This document shows positions 24,342 through 32,742 of a stretch of 64,000 nucleotides of DNA, piece by piece. The DNA lies in contig JAQUKH010000006.1 of the NCBI GenBank assembly GCA_028719205.1, positions 1 to 64,000 of the forward strand, in the 5' to 3' direction. Position numbers and translations under genes: made by a program. Below the pieces are notes generated by a model. It saw nothing but the letters and a program-made list of their open reading frames with translations. It did not search any database and was not told where the DNA came from. The stretch is from a bacterium (GTDB lineage: Bacteria > JACRDZ01 > JAQUKH01). Positions within the stretch are counted from its first letter, which is position 1, and each line of letters starts with the position of its first letter.

Positions 24342-26057
24342 TTATTTTAATTTAAATTTTTTTTCGGTAAAAAGCTTCTGGCAAATATCCACAACATCCG
24401 GATCATAGAGGATGCCTTTATTGGAGGCGATCTCTTTTAATGCTTTCTTTATGCTGTAAGAAGCCCTGTAAGGCCGGTGCGAAGCCATAGCTTCAACAAC
24501 ATCAGCTACTGCTATGATCTTGGCTTCCAGCAGGATGTCTTTGCCCTTAATACCGCCCGGATATCCTGAACCGTTTTCTCTTTCATGATGCTGCAGAATA
24601 ATTTGAGCGATAGGCCAGGGGAAATCTATATTTTTTAATATATTGTAACCGGTCTGAGGGTGTGTTTTAATTATGTTAAATTCCATATCAGTTATTTTGC
24701 CGGGTTTAGTGAGAATTTCAGAGGGAACGGATATTTTTCCTAAATCATGAACACTTCCAGCTATACGAATTCCGTCAATCTGTTTTTCAGAAAGACACAT
24801 TTCTTTGGCTATAGAACGAGCAAGATCAGAAACTCTCCTTTGATGTCCGGCTGTATAAGGATCCCTTGTTTCAACAGTTGATACTATGGCTTGAATAGTT
24901 CCATTTATTGCTTCCCGCAGTCTTCCCAGGGTGCTGATAAGTTGTTCCTCGTCCTTTTTACGCACGATAACCCCGGCTAAAGTGTCAGCAATGGCTTGAA
25001 GAAAATTCTCTTCTTTTTGATTCCGGATATGTCCGTGTATTAAGTGCAAATTCAGCACCCCGAGAACTTTATTGTCGTATATTATCGGGACACAATAATG
25101 CCCGTGAGGAGTTATTGCCTTATACATAACGCTATGGCGTTTGTCAATGCAATTTGAAAATTGTATTTTTCGTGTTAACGCGGCCTGGCCACAAAGGCAT
25201 TTACCTAAAGGGACCTGTGAACACGCTTTTAACATTTGGCTCGGGATATTTCTTCCTGCTTTCATTACCAGGATCTCAGTATTATCTTCAATGAGAAATA
25301 TACAGCCCCGGGGGCTGGAGGAAAAGCAGGGAATTGATAATATAATATCAATAGTATGTTCTAAATATTCATTAAAAACCATATTTGTTTGTGAGAGGTG
25401 TAAAAATTTGTTCAGGATGATCTGGTCATCATAGTTTTGCTGGATTTTCGTTTCTACCTGTTTGTATCCGTCATTCTTGATATATTCCCATTTATCTCCC
25501 TCTTTAATAAGAGTAAACTGGTGCCTGCTTACTATTTTTACAATTTCAGATTGATCACATTTATCAAGGGAATACGCGCAAACGGTTTTTATCTGATGCT
25601 CAGAAATTATCTTGTTTACTTCATCTTCATAATCAACAAAGCTTTTCCAATCTTTTCTCGCAAGCCAGGCCGGATTATTTATTAACCTCATTCCATCATA
25701 ACCTTTGAGTAAGGCTTGATTTAATTTGTTGATCCAGATGTTAGAAATCCTTTGAATATTAAAAAGATCATTCTCAATATACCATTTGTCATGGAAGATT
25801 ATTTCTATTTGTCCTTTTTCAAGGTATTTATCGAAATCAGGTACAGCATTTCTTATCGCTTCTTCACCCTCCTTACAAATAACAGGTTCTGAAGTAAACA
25901 AGATACAGAATTCATTATTTTTCAAACCTGTTTTGAAATATGGCACTAAAACGTCAATTAAATCTTTTTTATTCTGATAAAAATGACATAAATGAGTGCC
26001 CCACGGGATATCACTTATAATATTATTTTCTGTTTTTTTTACGGCTGTTTTTTCCAT
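24342..26057 (-). CDS. MEDS-GAF-HD-GYP signalling protein (putative c-di-GMP phosphodiesterase)
   Basis: A 571-residue cytoplasmic protein. An N-terminal MEDS (DcmR-type sensory) domain spans about 15-175 ('IPWGTHLCHFYQNKKDLIDV', 'GYDGMRLINNPAWLARKDWK'). A GAF domain spans about 215-360, with 'VPLGKCLCGQAALTRKIQFS' and 'GHYCVPIIYDNKVLGVLNLH'. An HD-GYP domain spans about 385-560, with 'VETRDPYTAGHQRRVSDLAR', the metal pair 'GSVHDLGKISVP', 'LQHHERENGSGYPGG' (GYP present) and 'IIAVADVVEAMASHRPYR'. The catalytic residues appear complete, so c-di-GMP hydrolysis is likely, controlled by the two sensory domains. Cysteines in the GAF could bind a cofactor. The same MEDS-led design is found in archaeal and bacterial sensor proteins. 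Confidence 0.9.
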   Translation of the reverse strand: MEKTAVKKTENNIISDIPWGTHLCHFYQNKKDLIDVLVPYFKTGLKNNEFCILFTSEPVICKEGEEAIRNAVPDFDKYLEKGQIEIIFHDKWYIENDLFNIQRISNIWINKLNQALLKGYDGMRLINNPAWLARKDWKSFVDYEDEVNKIISEHQIKTVCAYSLDKCDQSEIVKIVSRHQFTLIKEGDKWEYIKNDGYKQVETKIQQNYDDQIILNKFLHLSQTNMVFNEYLEHTIDIILSIPCFSSSPRGCIFLIEDNTEILVMKAGRNIPSQMLKACSQVPLGKCLCGQAALTRKIQFSNCIDKRHSVMYKAITPHGHYCVPIIYDNKVLGVLNLHLIHGHIRNQKEENFLQAIADTLAGVIVRKKDEEQLISTLGRLREAINGTIQAIVSTVETRDPYTAGHQRRVSDLARSIAKEMCLSEKQIDGIRIAGSVHDLGKISVPSEILTKPGKITDMEFNIIKTHPQTGYNILKNIDFPWPIAQIILQHHERENGSGYPGGIKGKDILLEAKIIAVADVVEAMASHRPYRASYSIKKALKEIASNKGILYDPDVVDICQKLFTEKKFKLK

Positions 26058-26396
26058 TTAATTATCTCCAGATTTTCATTTTATTTTCTAAAATTACTCA
26101 CTGAGATTTTTGTTTCTCTCCAGGAAGAGTACTCATTTATTATATATGTCATAAATAATACACGGTTAATCGATTTATACCTTAAATAGGCTTTCCTGCT
26201 TTTATTTATTTACGATATAGAATCTTTGATATATATGTGTAAATAATGTGGTATGGTTATTTTTATCTTTTTTGCCTTTCAAGGCTTTTTTTCTGTTAAA
26301 ATAACTCCTTAAGTATAATTCCGGAAGGTTCGATAATCTTAGATAAGAGGTTTTATCTTTAAAATAATAGAGTGATTTGAGGTAAAGGGGAGTAAA
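26058..26396. other. 339-bp AT-rich intergenic region
   Basis: No gene was found. It contains divergent control sequences for the HD-GYP gene (minus) and the P-II-like gene (plus). A short GCCTT-TC-AAGGC hairpin followed by seven T (about 26274-26292) could be a weak terminator. No strong promoter pair was identified. Confidence 0.5.
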
Positions 26397-26741
26397 ATGC
26401 AGTTACTGGTTATGGTGCTAAATAGAGAAGAGTATATGGAAGAAGTACTTACAATTTTTGTTGAGGCCGGTGTTTCAGGGGCGACTATTCTTGATTCCGA
26501 AGGTATGGGGAGGGCCGTTTCTTATGATATCCCGATCTTCGCGACCCTGAAAAATATAATGAAAGGGACTCATTTTTATAATAGAACTATTTTTTCGGTT
26601 TTTGAAGATGAAGAACTTTTAGAAAAAACTATTGATATGATACGAAAAACCATTGACCTTGATAAAGAGGGGACAGGTATTCTTTTTACGGTTCCAGTCG
26701 GCAAAGTTTACGGATTGACAAATGAAGAGTTGAAATGGTAA
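26397..26741 (+). CDS. P-II-like small signalling protein
   Basis: A 114-residue protein with the P-II/CutA-like ferredoxin fold pattern: N-terminal strand 'MQLLVMVLNREEYMEEVLTI', then 'FVEAGVSGATILDSEGMGR' in the position of the P-II 'L-x-x-x-G-x-x-G-x-T' strand and T-loop base, and a C-terminal 'GTGILFTVPVGKVYGL' strand like the GDGKIFV-P-V block of GlnB. The uridylylation tyrosine context of GlnB is absent, so it is not classical GlnB/GlnK. GGGGAG precedes the ATG. It sits 56 bp upstream of mlaE, and may sense a nucleotide or regulate the transport operon; that is inference. Confidence 0.65.
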   Translation: MQLLVMVLNREEYMEEVLTIFVEAGVSGATILDSEGMGRAVSYDIPIFATLKNIMKGTHFYNRTIFSVFEDEELLEKTIDMIRKTIDLDKEGTGILFTVPVGKVYGLTNEELKW

Positions 26742-26797
26742 AAGGTTCCAGGTTGTTAAGTTTTAGTTAAATTATACCGATTTTGTTGAGGAAGCTT

Positions 26798-27571
26798 ATG
26801 ATATTAGGTTTTTTTGAATCTATAGGTAAAAATCTTAGTATTTTCGTTAAAGAAATCGGGCGTTTTACAATTTTTTATTTTAAATCCTTATTTCTTGTAG
26901 TAAGCGGGCCTGTTAATTTTAAGCAGACATTTATTCATATGGAACGGATAGGTGTCAGCAGCCTTCCTGTGGTTTTGATCACCGCGGGTTTTAGCGGCAT
27001 GGTTTTGGCTGTACAGACTTTTTACGGTATGAGTTTCATGAATATCTCGCGGTATGTCGGCCCGATTGTCGGTTTGAGTATGACCCGTGAGTTAGGGCCG
27101 GTGCTTACAGGGCTTATTGTTGCCGGGCGTATAAGTTCATCAATGGCCGCTGAACTGGGAACAATGCAGGTTACGGAACAAATTGACGCGTTTTGGACCT
27201 TAGCGGTTAATCCTTACAGATATCTGGTTGTTCCAAGGTTGATCGCATCAATTATTATGCTTCCTTTATTGACAGCTATTGCCGCTGTTACAGGAATTAT
27301 GGGGGGATTAGTTGTTTCAGCCAGTAAATTTAATGTTAATCCCATTCTTTATTATGAAACAACGCGGAATATTCTGGTGCTCAGGGATATTTATAACGGA
27401 TTGATAAAGGCTTTTTTCTTTGGAATGATCATAGCGATCGTTGGATGTTATAAAGGTTTTTCTACGCGGGGCGGCGCGGAAGGTGTTGGTTTATCGACCA
27501 CGGGCGCGGTAGTTTTAGCCTCTATACTTATTTTGGTTTCTGATTACTATTTGACGATTATATTTTTTTAA
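26798..27571 (+). CDS. mlaE: MlaE-type ABC permease for phospholipid transport
   Basis: A 257-residue MlaE/YrbE permease of the inner membrane, about six hydrophobic segments. 'SSLPVVLITAGFSGMVLAVQ', 'VGLSMTRELGPVLTGLIVAG' and 'RISSSMAAELGTMQVTEQID' are strongly conserved in the family; the last two form the coupling region with the ATPase. It works with an MCE protein (MlaD, next gene) and an ATPase (MlaF). No MlaF gene is adjacent: upstream is the P-II-like gene, downstream mlaD. I choose ATG 26798, with GTTGAGG ahead, over the TTG at 26783. Confidence 0.92.
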   Translation: MILGFFESIGKNLSIFVKEIGRFTIFYFKSLFLVVSGPVNFKQTFIHMERIGVSSLPVVLITAGFSGMVLAVQTFYGMSFMNISRYVGPIVGLSMTRELGPVLTGLIVAGRISSSMAAELGTMQVTEQIDAFWTLAVNPYRYLVVPRLIASIIMLPLLTAIAAVTGIMGGLVVSASKFNVNPILYYETTRNILVLRDIYNGLIKAFFFGMIIAIVGCYKGFSTRGGAEGVGLSTTGAVVLASILILVSDYYLTIIFF

Positions 27572-27597
27572 TGAATCCCGATTTTAATCGGGATGAA
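27572..27597. repeat. CCCGATT hairpin after mlaE
   Basis: CCCGATTTTAATCGGG (27578-27593) is a perfect palindrome immediately after the mlaE stop. It lies next to the larger leader element shared with tatA and might attenuate read-through, but no T-run follows. Confidence 0.55.
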
Positions 27598-27690
27598 TTT
27601 ACCCCGATGTAACATCGGGGGTTCAATTCGCACTATCATTTCTGTGCGCACTTCGTGCTTCATAAACGATGTGCTCATTGAAGGAGAATT
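27598..27690 (+). repeat. Structured leader repeat upstream of mlaD, shared with tatA
   Basis: Order: CCCCGATGTAACATCGGGG hairpin (from 27602), then TTCAATTCGCACTATCAT, then a variable hairpin (GCACTTCGTGC), then GATGTGCTCATTGAAGGAG, which supplies the mlaD ribosome site. The same order and nearly the same conserved blocks occur on the minus strand just before tatA (49162-49080), with a different middle hairpin. The shared blocks run up to the start codons of two unrelated genes. Confidence 0.8.
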
Positions 27691-27692
27691 TT

Positions 27693-29243
27693 ATGTCTGT
27701 TTCAGCTGAGGCAAAAGTTGGTATTATGATTTTTGTTTCTTTAATTATCCTTGCCAGCATGACTTTTACTGTAAGTAAAATATCTTTGTTTAAAAAGCCG
27801 GGGGATAAAATAAAGATACAATTTGAAGATACTGGCGGGCTTCGTCTTTATGATGATGTCAGGATAGCGGGTGTTATTGTCGGGAAAGTAGTTGATATTT
27901 ATCTGGAAGGGGCAAACGCGATAGTTGTTATCCAGCTAAAACCGGAATTTCATATTCGGAAAGGCGCGAAGGTAATTATTAATTCGGCAGGCCTTCTGGG
28001 AGAGGCGTATATCGGTGTTACGCAGGGGCCCGAGAAAGAACCTTTTCTTACTGAATCAAGCCCGCCGATACTCTCAGAGCCGACTGTACGTGTGGACCAG
28101 GTAATGGCAAGTATGAACCGTTTTATGGACAGGGCGGAAAACGCGATGAATTTTGATGTTCGCCAGGTAATCAAAAATACTGAAGACCTTATCGCAACCA
28201 TGAATCTGCTTGTTAATGAAAATCGCGCGAATATAAAGGAAATTTCCGGTAATATGGGCGCTATTTCTAAAGGGCTTACTGAGACCCAAAAGGAATTTCA
28301 GACAAAATTAGTCTCGATTTTAAGTAATGTCGACCAGTATTCCCAGACACTTTTTCAGAGAACCATCGCGATTTCCGATGAAATGCTTAATATTACAAAA
28401 GATCTGGATAGGGGAGTTAACAAGACCAGCAATGATGTTTCCGCTCTTATCAATAATTTTAACGAAACAAGCACGGAATTTAATAAGATCGTCAAAACAT
28501 TAGCTGAGACTATGAAGAAGATCGATAATATTGCCGCACGAGTGGAAAAGGGAGAAGGTGTTATTGGTAAATTAACTACAAGTAATGAATTGTATGATAA
28601 TTTAAATGGCGTGCTTATTGAGATCAAAGGGATAAGTACCTCGTTGAATCAGGTAGCAGGCCGTATAGAAAGAGGCGAGGGGACAATAGGCAAGCTGACA
28701 AAAGAAGATACGCTTTACAAAAATCTGGACGAAACTATCGCGAGCGTGAGAGACTTGACCGGCAGGGTTAATGAATATAGAACTTATTGGGGTTACAGGA
28801 TGGATTATCGTTTTATAAAACAGGAGGATCAGAAAGACTTCAGCAATACTTTTTCTTTCAGGTTTGATCCGAGACCCGGGAAATATTATTTGCTGGAGTT
28901 AACGGATATCGGCGGCAAAGAAAAGGTTTCCCTTTTGATCGGAGCCGCGGTTAAAGATTGGCTTACTTTGAAAGCCGGAGTGATCCAATCGACCGGCGGT
29001 GTAGGTTTAAATTACTATCCATTTGGCAAAGATTTCAATCTAGGGGTTTCCGCGTTTGATTTTGGAAGGTTGTCTAAACCTCAGGTTAAAGTGGAAGGTT
29101 CTTATCAGTTAACTAAAAATGTCTATTTTAATGTAGGCGCGGAAGACCTTTTATTAGACAAGTCATATTACGCGGGATTAAATGTTTTTATAGAGGATAG
29201 AGATATTAAATATCTTTTAGGGCTTGTGCCGTATGTGAAATAA
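27693..29243 (+). CDS. mlaD: MlaD-type MCE protein with long coiled coil and barrel-like C-terminus
   Basis: A 516-residue protein. A single N-terminal membrane anchor (about 8-28) is followed by an MCE domain (about 38-118, 'KIQFEDTGGLRLYDDVRIAG' and 'AGLLGEAYIGVTQGP'), a long helical section (about 130-330) and two copies of a 'G-x-G-x-IGKL-x-x-x-x-x-LY-x-NL' unit near 290 and 325. The last 150 residues are strand-rich ('SFRFDPRPGKYYLLELTDIG', 'LLIGAAVKDWLTLKAGVIQS') with alternating aromatic residues, resembling part of an outer-membrane barrel. It could thus form a tube from inner to outer membrane and carry its own outer-membrane contact. Chosen start: ATG 27693 after GAAGGAG. Expected partner: MlaE just upstream. 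Confidence 0.88.
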   Translation: MSVSAEAKVGIMIFVSLIILASMTFTVSKISLFKKPGDKIKIQFEDTGGLRLYDDVRIAGVIVGKVVDIYLEGANAIVVIQLKPEFHIRKGAKVIINSAGLLGEAYIGVTQGPEKEPFLTESSPPILSEPTVRVDQVMASMNRFMDRAENAMNFDVRQVIKNTEDLIATMNLLVNENRANIKEISGNMGAISKGLTETQKEFQTKLVSILSNVDQYSQTLFQRTIAISDEMLNITKDLDRGVNKTSNDVSALINNFNETSTEFNKIVKTLAETMKKIDNIAARVEKGEGVIGKLTTSNELYDNLNGVLIEIKGISTSLNQVAGRIERGEGTIGKLTKEDTLYKNLDETIASVRDLTGRVNEYRTYWGYRMDYRFIKQEDQKDFSNTFSFRFDPRPGKYYLLELTDIGGKEKVSLLIGAAVKDWLTLKAGVIQSTGGVGLNYYPFGKDFNLGVSAFDFGRLSKPQVKVEGSYQLTKNVYFNVGAEDLLLDKSYYAGLNVFIEDRDIKYLLGLVPYVK

Positions 29244-29265
29244 GTCACAAGTAAAAGTAACAAGC
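29243..29265. repeat. GTCACAAGT-type repeat between mlaD and the lipoprotein gene
   Basis: AAGTCACAAGTAAAAGTAAC follows the mlaD stop. It shares the GTCACAAGT unit with the elements at 1361 and 2702. Confidence 0.5.
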
Positions 29266-29275
29266 AAGGAAAATA

Positions 29276-29746
29276 ATGTTATCTAAAAAAATAATATGTA
29301 TATTAATATTTACCATTTTATTTGCCGGCTGCAATTTATTCGGAAGCAGTGTTGATGTGGAGCTTGTTGAAATAAAAATGGGAAAAACATTCAATGACAG
29401 TACAGGGGTAATTGGTGATTTAACTGATACTTTTTACCCCACTGATGAAGAGATAGTTTTGTGGCTTTCATGGAATCGCGTCCAGGGAGAAAATAACGGT
29501 GTTATTGAATGGCATTCGCCTGACGGTAAGCTTTACCAGGAGGATGACTTTAAATTTACCGCGGCTAAAGAGACTTGGGCAACATGGCACAGGCTGCCCA
29601 TCGCGAGAACGGATGCCGCAAGAACACTTGGAGACTGGATAGTATATGTATCGTTAAAAGGTAAATATATGGGAAAAAAGAAATTTACGATTACGAGTAC
29701 CGGAAGTGGGCCGGCAACAATTTCAAGAAAAGGCAACTTCAAATAA
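29276..29746 (+). CDS. Lipoprotein of unknown function in the Mla operon
   Basis: A 156-residue protein with a lipoprotein signal peptide; the lipobox is LFAGC with Cys at residue 19. The mature part is a compact strand-rich domain ('VDVELVEIKMGKTF', 'EEIVLWLSWNRVQGENNGVI', 'GDWIVYVSLKGKYMGKKKF'), which looks like an immunoglobulin-like or jelly-roll fold. No family recognised. Its location right after mlaD suggests a role in the same envelope lipid pathway, perhaps as an outer-membrane accessory, but nothing in the sequence proves it. rsmI follows 4 bp downstream. Confidence 0.8.
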   Translation: MLSKKIICILIFTILFAGCNLFGSSVDVELVEIKMGKTFNDSTGVIGDLTDTFYPTDEEIVLWLSWNRVQGENNGVIEWHSPDGKLYQEDDFKFTAAKETWATWHRLPIARTDAARTLGDWIVYVSLKGKYMGKKKFTITSTGSGPATISRKGNFK

Positions 29747-29750
29747 TAAT

Positions 29751-30602
29751 ATGTCAGGAACACTTTATCTCGTCAGTACCCCTATTGGAAATCTGGAAGA
29801 TATTACTTTACGAGCGCTCCGAATATTGAAAGAAGTGGATCTGGTCGCCGCTGAGGATACCCGCCATACGATAAAACTTTTAAATCATTATGAAATCTCT
29901 ACGAATTTAACCTCATATTTTGAGCATAATAAAACTGTAAAAGGAAAATATTTAAAGGATTTGCTTCTTGAAGGTAAGAACATCGCGCTGGTCACGGACG
30001 CCGGCACCCCGGGTATTTCAGATCCAGGGGAAATGATAGTAAAAGATTGTATTTCAGCCGGGATAAAGGTAGTTCCGGTTCCCGGGCCGACCGCGCTTAT
30101 CGCGTCTTTAAGTATTTCAGGCCTTTCTACGGATAGTTTTTTGTTCCGGGGATTTCTTCCTAAAAAAACAAAAGGAATAAAAGAGGTTTTGGAAGGCTTA
30201 AAAGAAGAGAGCGCAACACTTATTTTTTACGAATCCCCTCACCGCGTAAAAGAAACGCTTAAAATAATGGCGGAAATATTCGGCAAACGGCAGGCGGTAA
30301 TAGTCCGTGAACTGACCAAATTTTATGAAGAGATAAAAAGAGGGAGTCTGGATGAATTGGCAGAAATTCCTTTTGTTCAGAAGGGAGAATTTTGTATAAT
30401 GGTCGCGGGACGCGATAAAAGTCTGGACCAGAAAAAAGTTCTTACTGATGATGAATTAAAAATAGCAGTGCTGGATTTGCAAAAGGAAAAAGGCTTATCT
30501 TTGAAGGAAGCTGTCCGGGAGATCGCCCATATGAATGGTCTTTCAACGCGGGATGTTTATCAGTTGATGATAAAATCCTCTTTCCACCCCCCAATTTTAT
30601 GA
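29751..30602 (+). CDS. rsmI: 16S rRNA 2'-O-ribose C1402 methyltransferase
   Basis: A 283-residue SAM-dependent methyltransferase of the tetrapyrrole-methylase fold that modifies C1402 in the ribosomal P site. 'GTLYLVSTPIGNLEDITLRA' at the N-terminus, 'VDLVAAEDTRHTIKLLNHYE', 'ALVTDAGTPGISDPGEMIVK' and 'VVPVPGPTALIASLSISGL' are all characteristic. Length is usual. I start at ATG 29751; the longer frame from 29706 would overlap the lipoprotein gene. It overlaps the glycosyltransferase gene by 4 bp. Confidence 0.95.
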   Translation: MSGTLYLVSTPIGNLEDITLRALRILKEVDLVAAEDTRHTIKLLNHYEISTNLTSYFEHNKTVKGKYLKDLLLEGKNIALVTDAGTPGISDPGEMIVKDCISAGIKVVPVPGPTALIASLSISGLSTDSFLFRGFLPKKTKGIKEVLEGLKEESATLIFYESPHRVKETLKIMAEIFGKRQAVIVRELTKFYEEIKRGSLDELAEIPFVQKGEFCIMVAGRDKSLDQKKVLTDDELKIAVLDLQKEKGLSLKEAVREIAHMNGLSTRDVYQLMIKSSFHPPIL

Positions 30603-31411
30603 AAAAATGTTCGGTCATTACAGCAGTTTATAATTCAAATAAAACTTTACCCAGGTTTTTACTGGCCTTAGGAGGCCAGACCGAACGCGATTTTGAATTG
30701 ATAATATGCGATGACGGTTCCAGTGAAGATTGTCTGCCTTTAATTAATGAATATCAGAAGTATTTTCAGAATAAAATAAAATACGTCAGGCATGAAAGGA
30801 ACGGGATAAGAAAAACTATGACGCTTAACAGGGGTGTTTTAGCGTCGGAAACGGGTTATTTATTGTTTATTGACCCTGATTGCCTCGCGGATGAAGATTG
30901 GGTAAAGATCCATCTGGAAGAGCGCGAAAAAGGCTGTTACTTGATCGGGCGCAGGGTGGGTTACAGGGAACAAATGGCGCCATATATAACTGCTGAATTT
31001 ATAACAAGCAATAAATATTCAAAGGTGAATCTCTTTAATATTTATCACGCGATGGCGGGCCATATCAAGTATATTGAACAATTCCTTAAAATAAAAAATA
31101 CGCTTTTACGGAAAATCCTTCATCATAAGAAAAGCACCTACCTTATGGGTTGCAATTTTTCCTGCTGGAAAGAGGATATGTTTAAAGTGAACGGATGGGA
31201 TAATGATTTTCACGGCTTGGGCAGGGAAGATGTTGAACTGGACGGCAGGTTGAAAAAAAGCGGCCTGAAACCAAAATCCGTAAAATTCCTGACCAGGGTT
31301 TTTCATATCTATCACGCCCAGCGGAAAAACGACGAGTGGGAGGACTATTATAATAAGGCTGCCGGTAATTCGGGTTTCGAGGCGAAAAACGGATTGAGGG
31401 AGATCCTCTAA
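30599..31411 (+). CDS. Family 2 glycosyltransferase
   Basis: A 270-residue GT-A fold enzyme. 'SVITAVYNSNKTLPRFLLAL' is the nucleotide-binding N-terminus, 'FELIICDDGSSEDC' and 'GYLLFIDPDCLADEDW' give the acidic metal-binding motif (DPD), and 'GWDNDFHGLGREDVELDGRL' resembles the C-terminal galactosyltransferase (Glyco_transf_7C) block that binds the acceptor. No membrane segments, so it works at the cytoplasmic side. Likely involved in surface polysaccharide or glycolipid assembly; donor and acceptor are unknown. Translationally coupled to rsmI. Confidence 0.87.
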   Translation: MKKCSVITAVYNSNKTLPRFLLALGGQTERDFELIICDDGSSEDCLPLINEYQKYFQNKIKYVRHERNGIRKTMTLNRGVLASETGYLLFIDPDCLADEDWVKIHLEEREKGCYLIGRRVGYREQMAPYITAEFITSNKYSKVNLFNIYHAMAGHIKYIEQFLKIKNTLLRKILHHKKSTYLMGCNFSCWKEDMFKVNGWDNDFHGLGREDVELDGRLKKSGLKPKSVKFLTRVFHIYHAQRKNDEWEDYYNKAAGNSGFEAKNGLREIL

Positions 31412-31482
31412 ATATTGCTTGACTCATATTATAAAAAAGAAGAGAATAATACAAATATTTATATAAATAATAAAGGAGACGT

Positions 31483-32298
31483 ATGGAGTTAGGTGTTTCA
31501 AGTATGATTTTTGAATATAATGACCTGATCGACTATCTTCCGATCATGGAAAAAGAGGGGATTTTTAATGTGGAGGTCAGGGGGTATCCGCCGCGGGTGG
31601 ATTACCATAATAAAGATTATATAAAAAGATTAAAAGACGCGCTTGTGGAAAATAATGTTAAGGTTCACTCTTATCATTTGCCGTTCAGTCCCGAAAATGG
31701 ATTTGACATCAGTTTATCCGACAAAGCAAAGGCAGACCACGCGATTGAGGAGTTTAAATTGTCTTTGGATGCAATGTTATATTTAGGCGCGAAAATAGCG
31801 GTTCTTCATCCGGGAGATACGGTGGCCTCATCAGAAGAAAGAGAAGAACGTTACAAACACAGCAGGGAAAATATAGGAAGGATACTGGAATATTGCGAGA
31901 AGAATAAAATAAAGCTCGCGGTAGAAAATATGCCTTCCGGGAAAATGGGTGAGAGGGTTAGTGATATTTATGGTCTCATATCCGGTTTTAATTCGGAATA
32001 TATCGGGATTTGTTTTGATACGAGCCACGCGAATATGACATCCGGGAACGCGCCCGCTGAAATTAAAAAATGCAAAGATAAACTATTTACGATACATGTT
32101 TCCGATAATAACGGTAAAAAGGATCAGCATTATCTTCCTTATAGCGGGAATATTGATTGGCCTTCTTTTTGGAGGGAACTGAACAATTTAAATTACAATA
32201 GCGTTTTTATGATGGAAGTTACAAGGCATTTAGAAAATTCCCGTTTTATGCTTCAAGAGGCTAAAAGGCGGTTCGAAAAGATCATTTCCGGTAAATAA
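31483..32298 (+). CDS. Sugar phosphate isomerase/epimerase (xylose isomerase-like TIM barrel)
   Basis: A 271-residue AP-endonuclease-2/xylose-isomerase-like TIM barrel. 'MELGVSSMIFEYNDL' is a typical first strand; 'VKVHSYHLPFSPENGFDISL', 'AKIAVLHPGDTV', 'IKLAVENMPSGKMGERVSD', 'YIGICFDTSHANMTSG' and 'FTIHVSDNNGKKDQHYLPYS' carry the histidine and acidic metal ligands in their usual places. The substrate (a sugar, inositol derivative or hydroxypyruvate) cannot be assigned. GGAGACGT precedes the ATG. It stands alone after the glycosyltransferase gene and ends at a strong terminator. Confidence 0.85.
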   Translation: MELGVSSMIFEYNDLIDYLPIMEKEGIFNVEVRGYPPRVDYHNKDYIKRLKDALVENNVKVHSYHLPFSPENGFDISLSDKAKADHAIEEFKLSLDAMLYLGAKIAVLHPGDTVASSEEREERYKHSRENIGRILEYCEKNKIKLAVENMPSGKMGERVSDIYGLISGFNSEYIGICFDTSHANMTSGNAPAEIKKCKDKLFTIHVSDNNGKKDQHYLPYSGNIDWPSFWRELNNLNYNSVFMMEVTRHLENSRFMLQEAKRRFEKIISGK

Positions 32299-32332
32299 AA
32301 AAGGGAGCGAATGATCATGCGCTCCCTTTTTT
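32297..32332 (+). terminator. Bidirectional rho-independent terminator
   Basis: AAAAAAGGGAGCG (32297-32309) pairs with CGCTCCCTTTTTT (32320-32332) around a 10-nt loop. The flanking A and T runs let it work in both directions, for the isomerase gene (plus) and the XRE gene (minus). Confidence 0.92.
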
Positions 32333-32345
32333 ATTAAACGATTAT

Positions 32346-32693
32346 TTACTTTTTTGAACCGTAGTCAAACATTATCTCAGCAATATTATGAATTTTATCT
32401 ATGTCTGCGTCCGATTTGTCTTTTAAGAGGTAAACCAGTTTTATCATCTTCTGTTTTTTCTTTTCATCTTTTATTTTATCATCGGGTATATCTAAAAGAG
32501 TTTTTAATGATGCCCCTAAAATTGTTTCAATATTTTCCAGGATCGCAAGCGACGGGCTCCGAAGGCCTCTTTCCAGAAGAGATATGTATTCTGTGGTTAA
32601 ATTCAGGCGTTTCGCGAAATCAGTTTGTGTTAATTTTTGTTTTTCTCTCAGTGACGATATTTTTTCACCGAGTTTTTTAGTTTTTTTATTCAT
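32346..32693 (-). CDS. XRE-family helix-turn-helix regulator
   Basis: A 115-residue DNA-binding protein. The N-terminal Cro/C1-type domain reads 'LGEKISSLREKQKLTQTDFA', then KRLNLTTEYISLLERGLRSP, a textbook lambda-repressor-type helix-turn-helix at about residues 8-65. The C-terminal half ('DDKIKDEKKKQKMIKLVYLL') is a charged helical region that could dimerise. It has its own promoter (32743-32771), divergent from the SRPBCC gene, and may control either. GGGAGAGGGAAT precedes the ATG. Confidence 0.9.
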   Translation of the reverse strand: MNKKTKKLGEKISSLREKQKLTQTDFAKRLNLTTEYISLLERGLRSPSLAILENIETILGASLKTLLDIPDDKIKDEKKKQKMIKLVYLLKDKSDADIDKIHNIAEIMFDYGSKK

Positions 32694-32742
32694 GATTATT
32701 CCCTCTCCCTCTTTCTGTAGTTTTAAGTTCCGGCCGCTTTAT

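Noticed and set aside
26058-26396. Possible small gene in the HD-GYP/P-II gap
   Set aside because: Only short frames without ribosome sites or coding character were found.
27611-27640. tRNA-like GGTTCAATTC sequence
   Set aside because: No cloverleaf can be formed around it; it belongs to the leader repeat shared with tatA.
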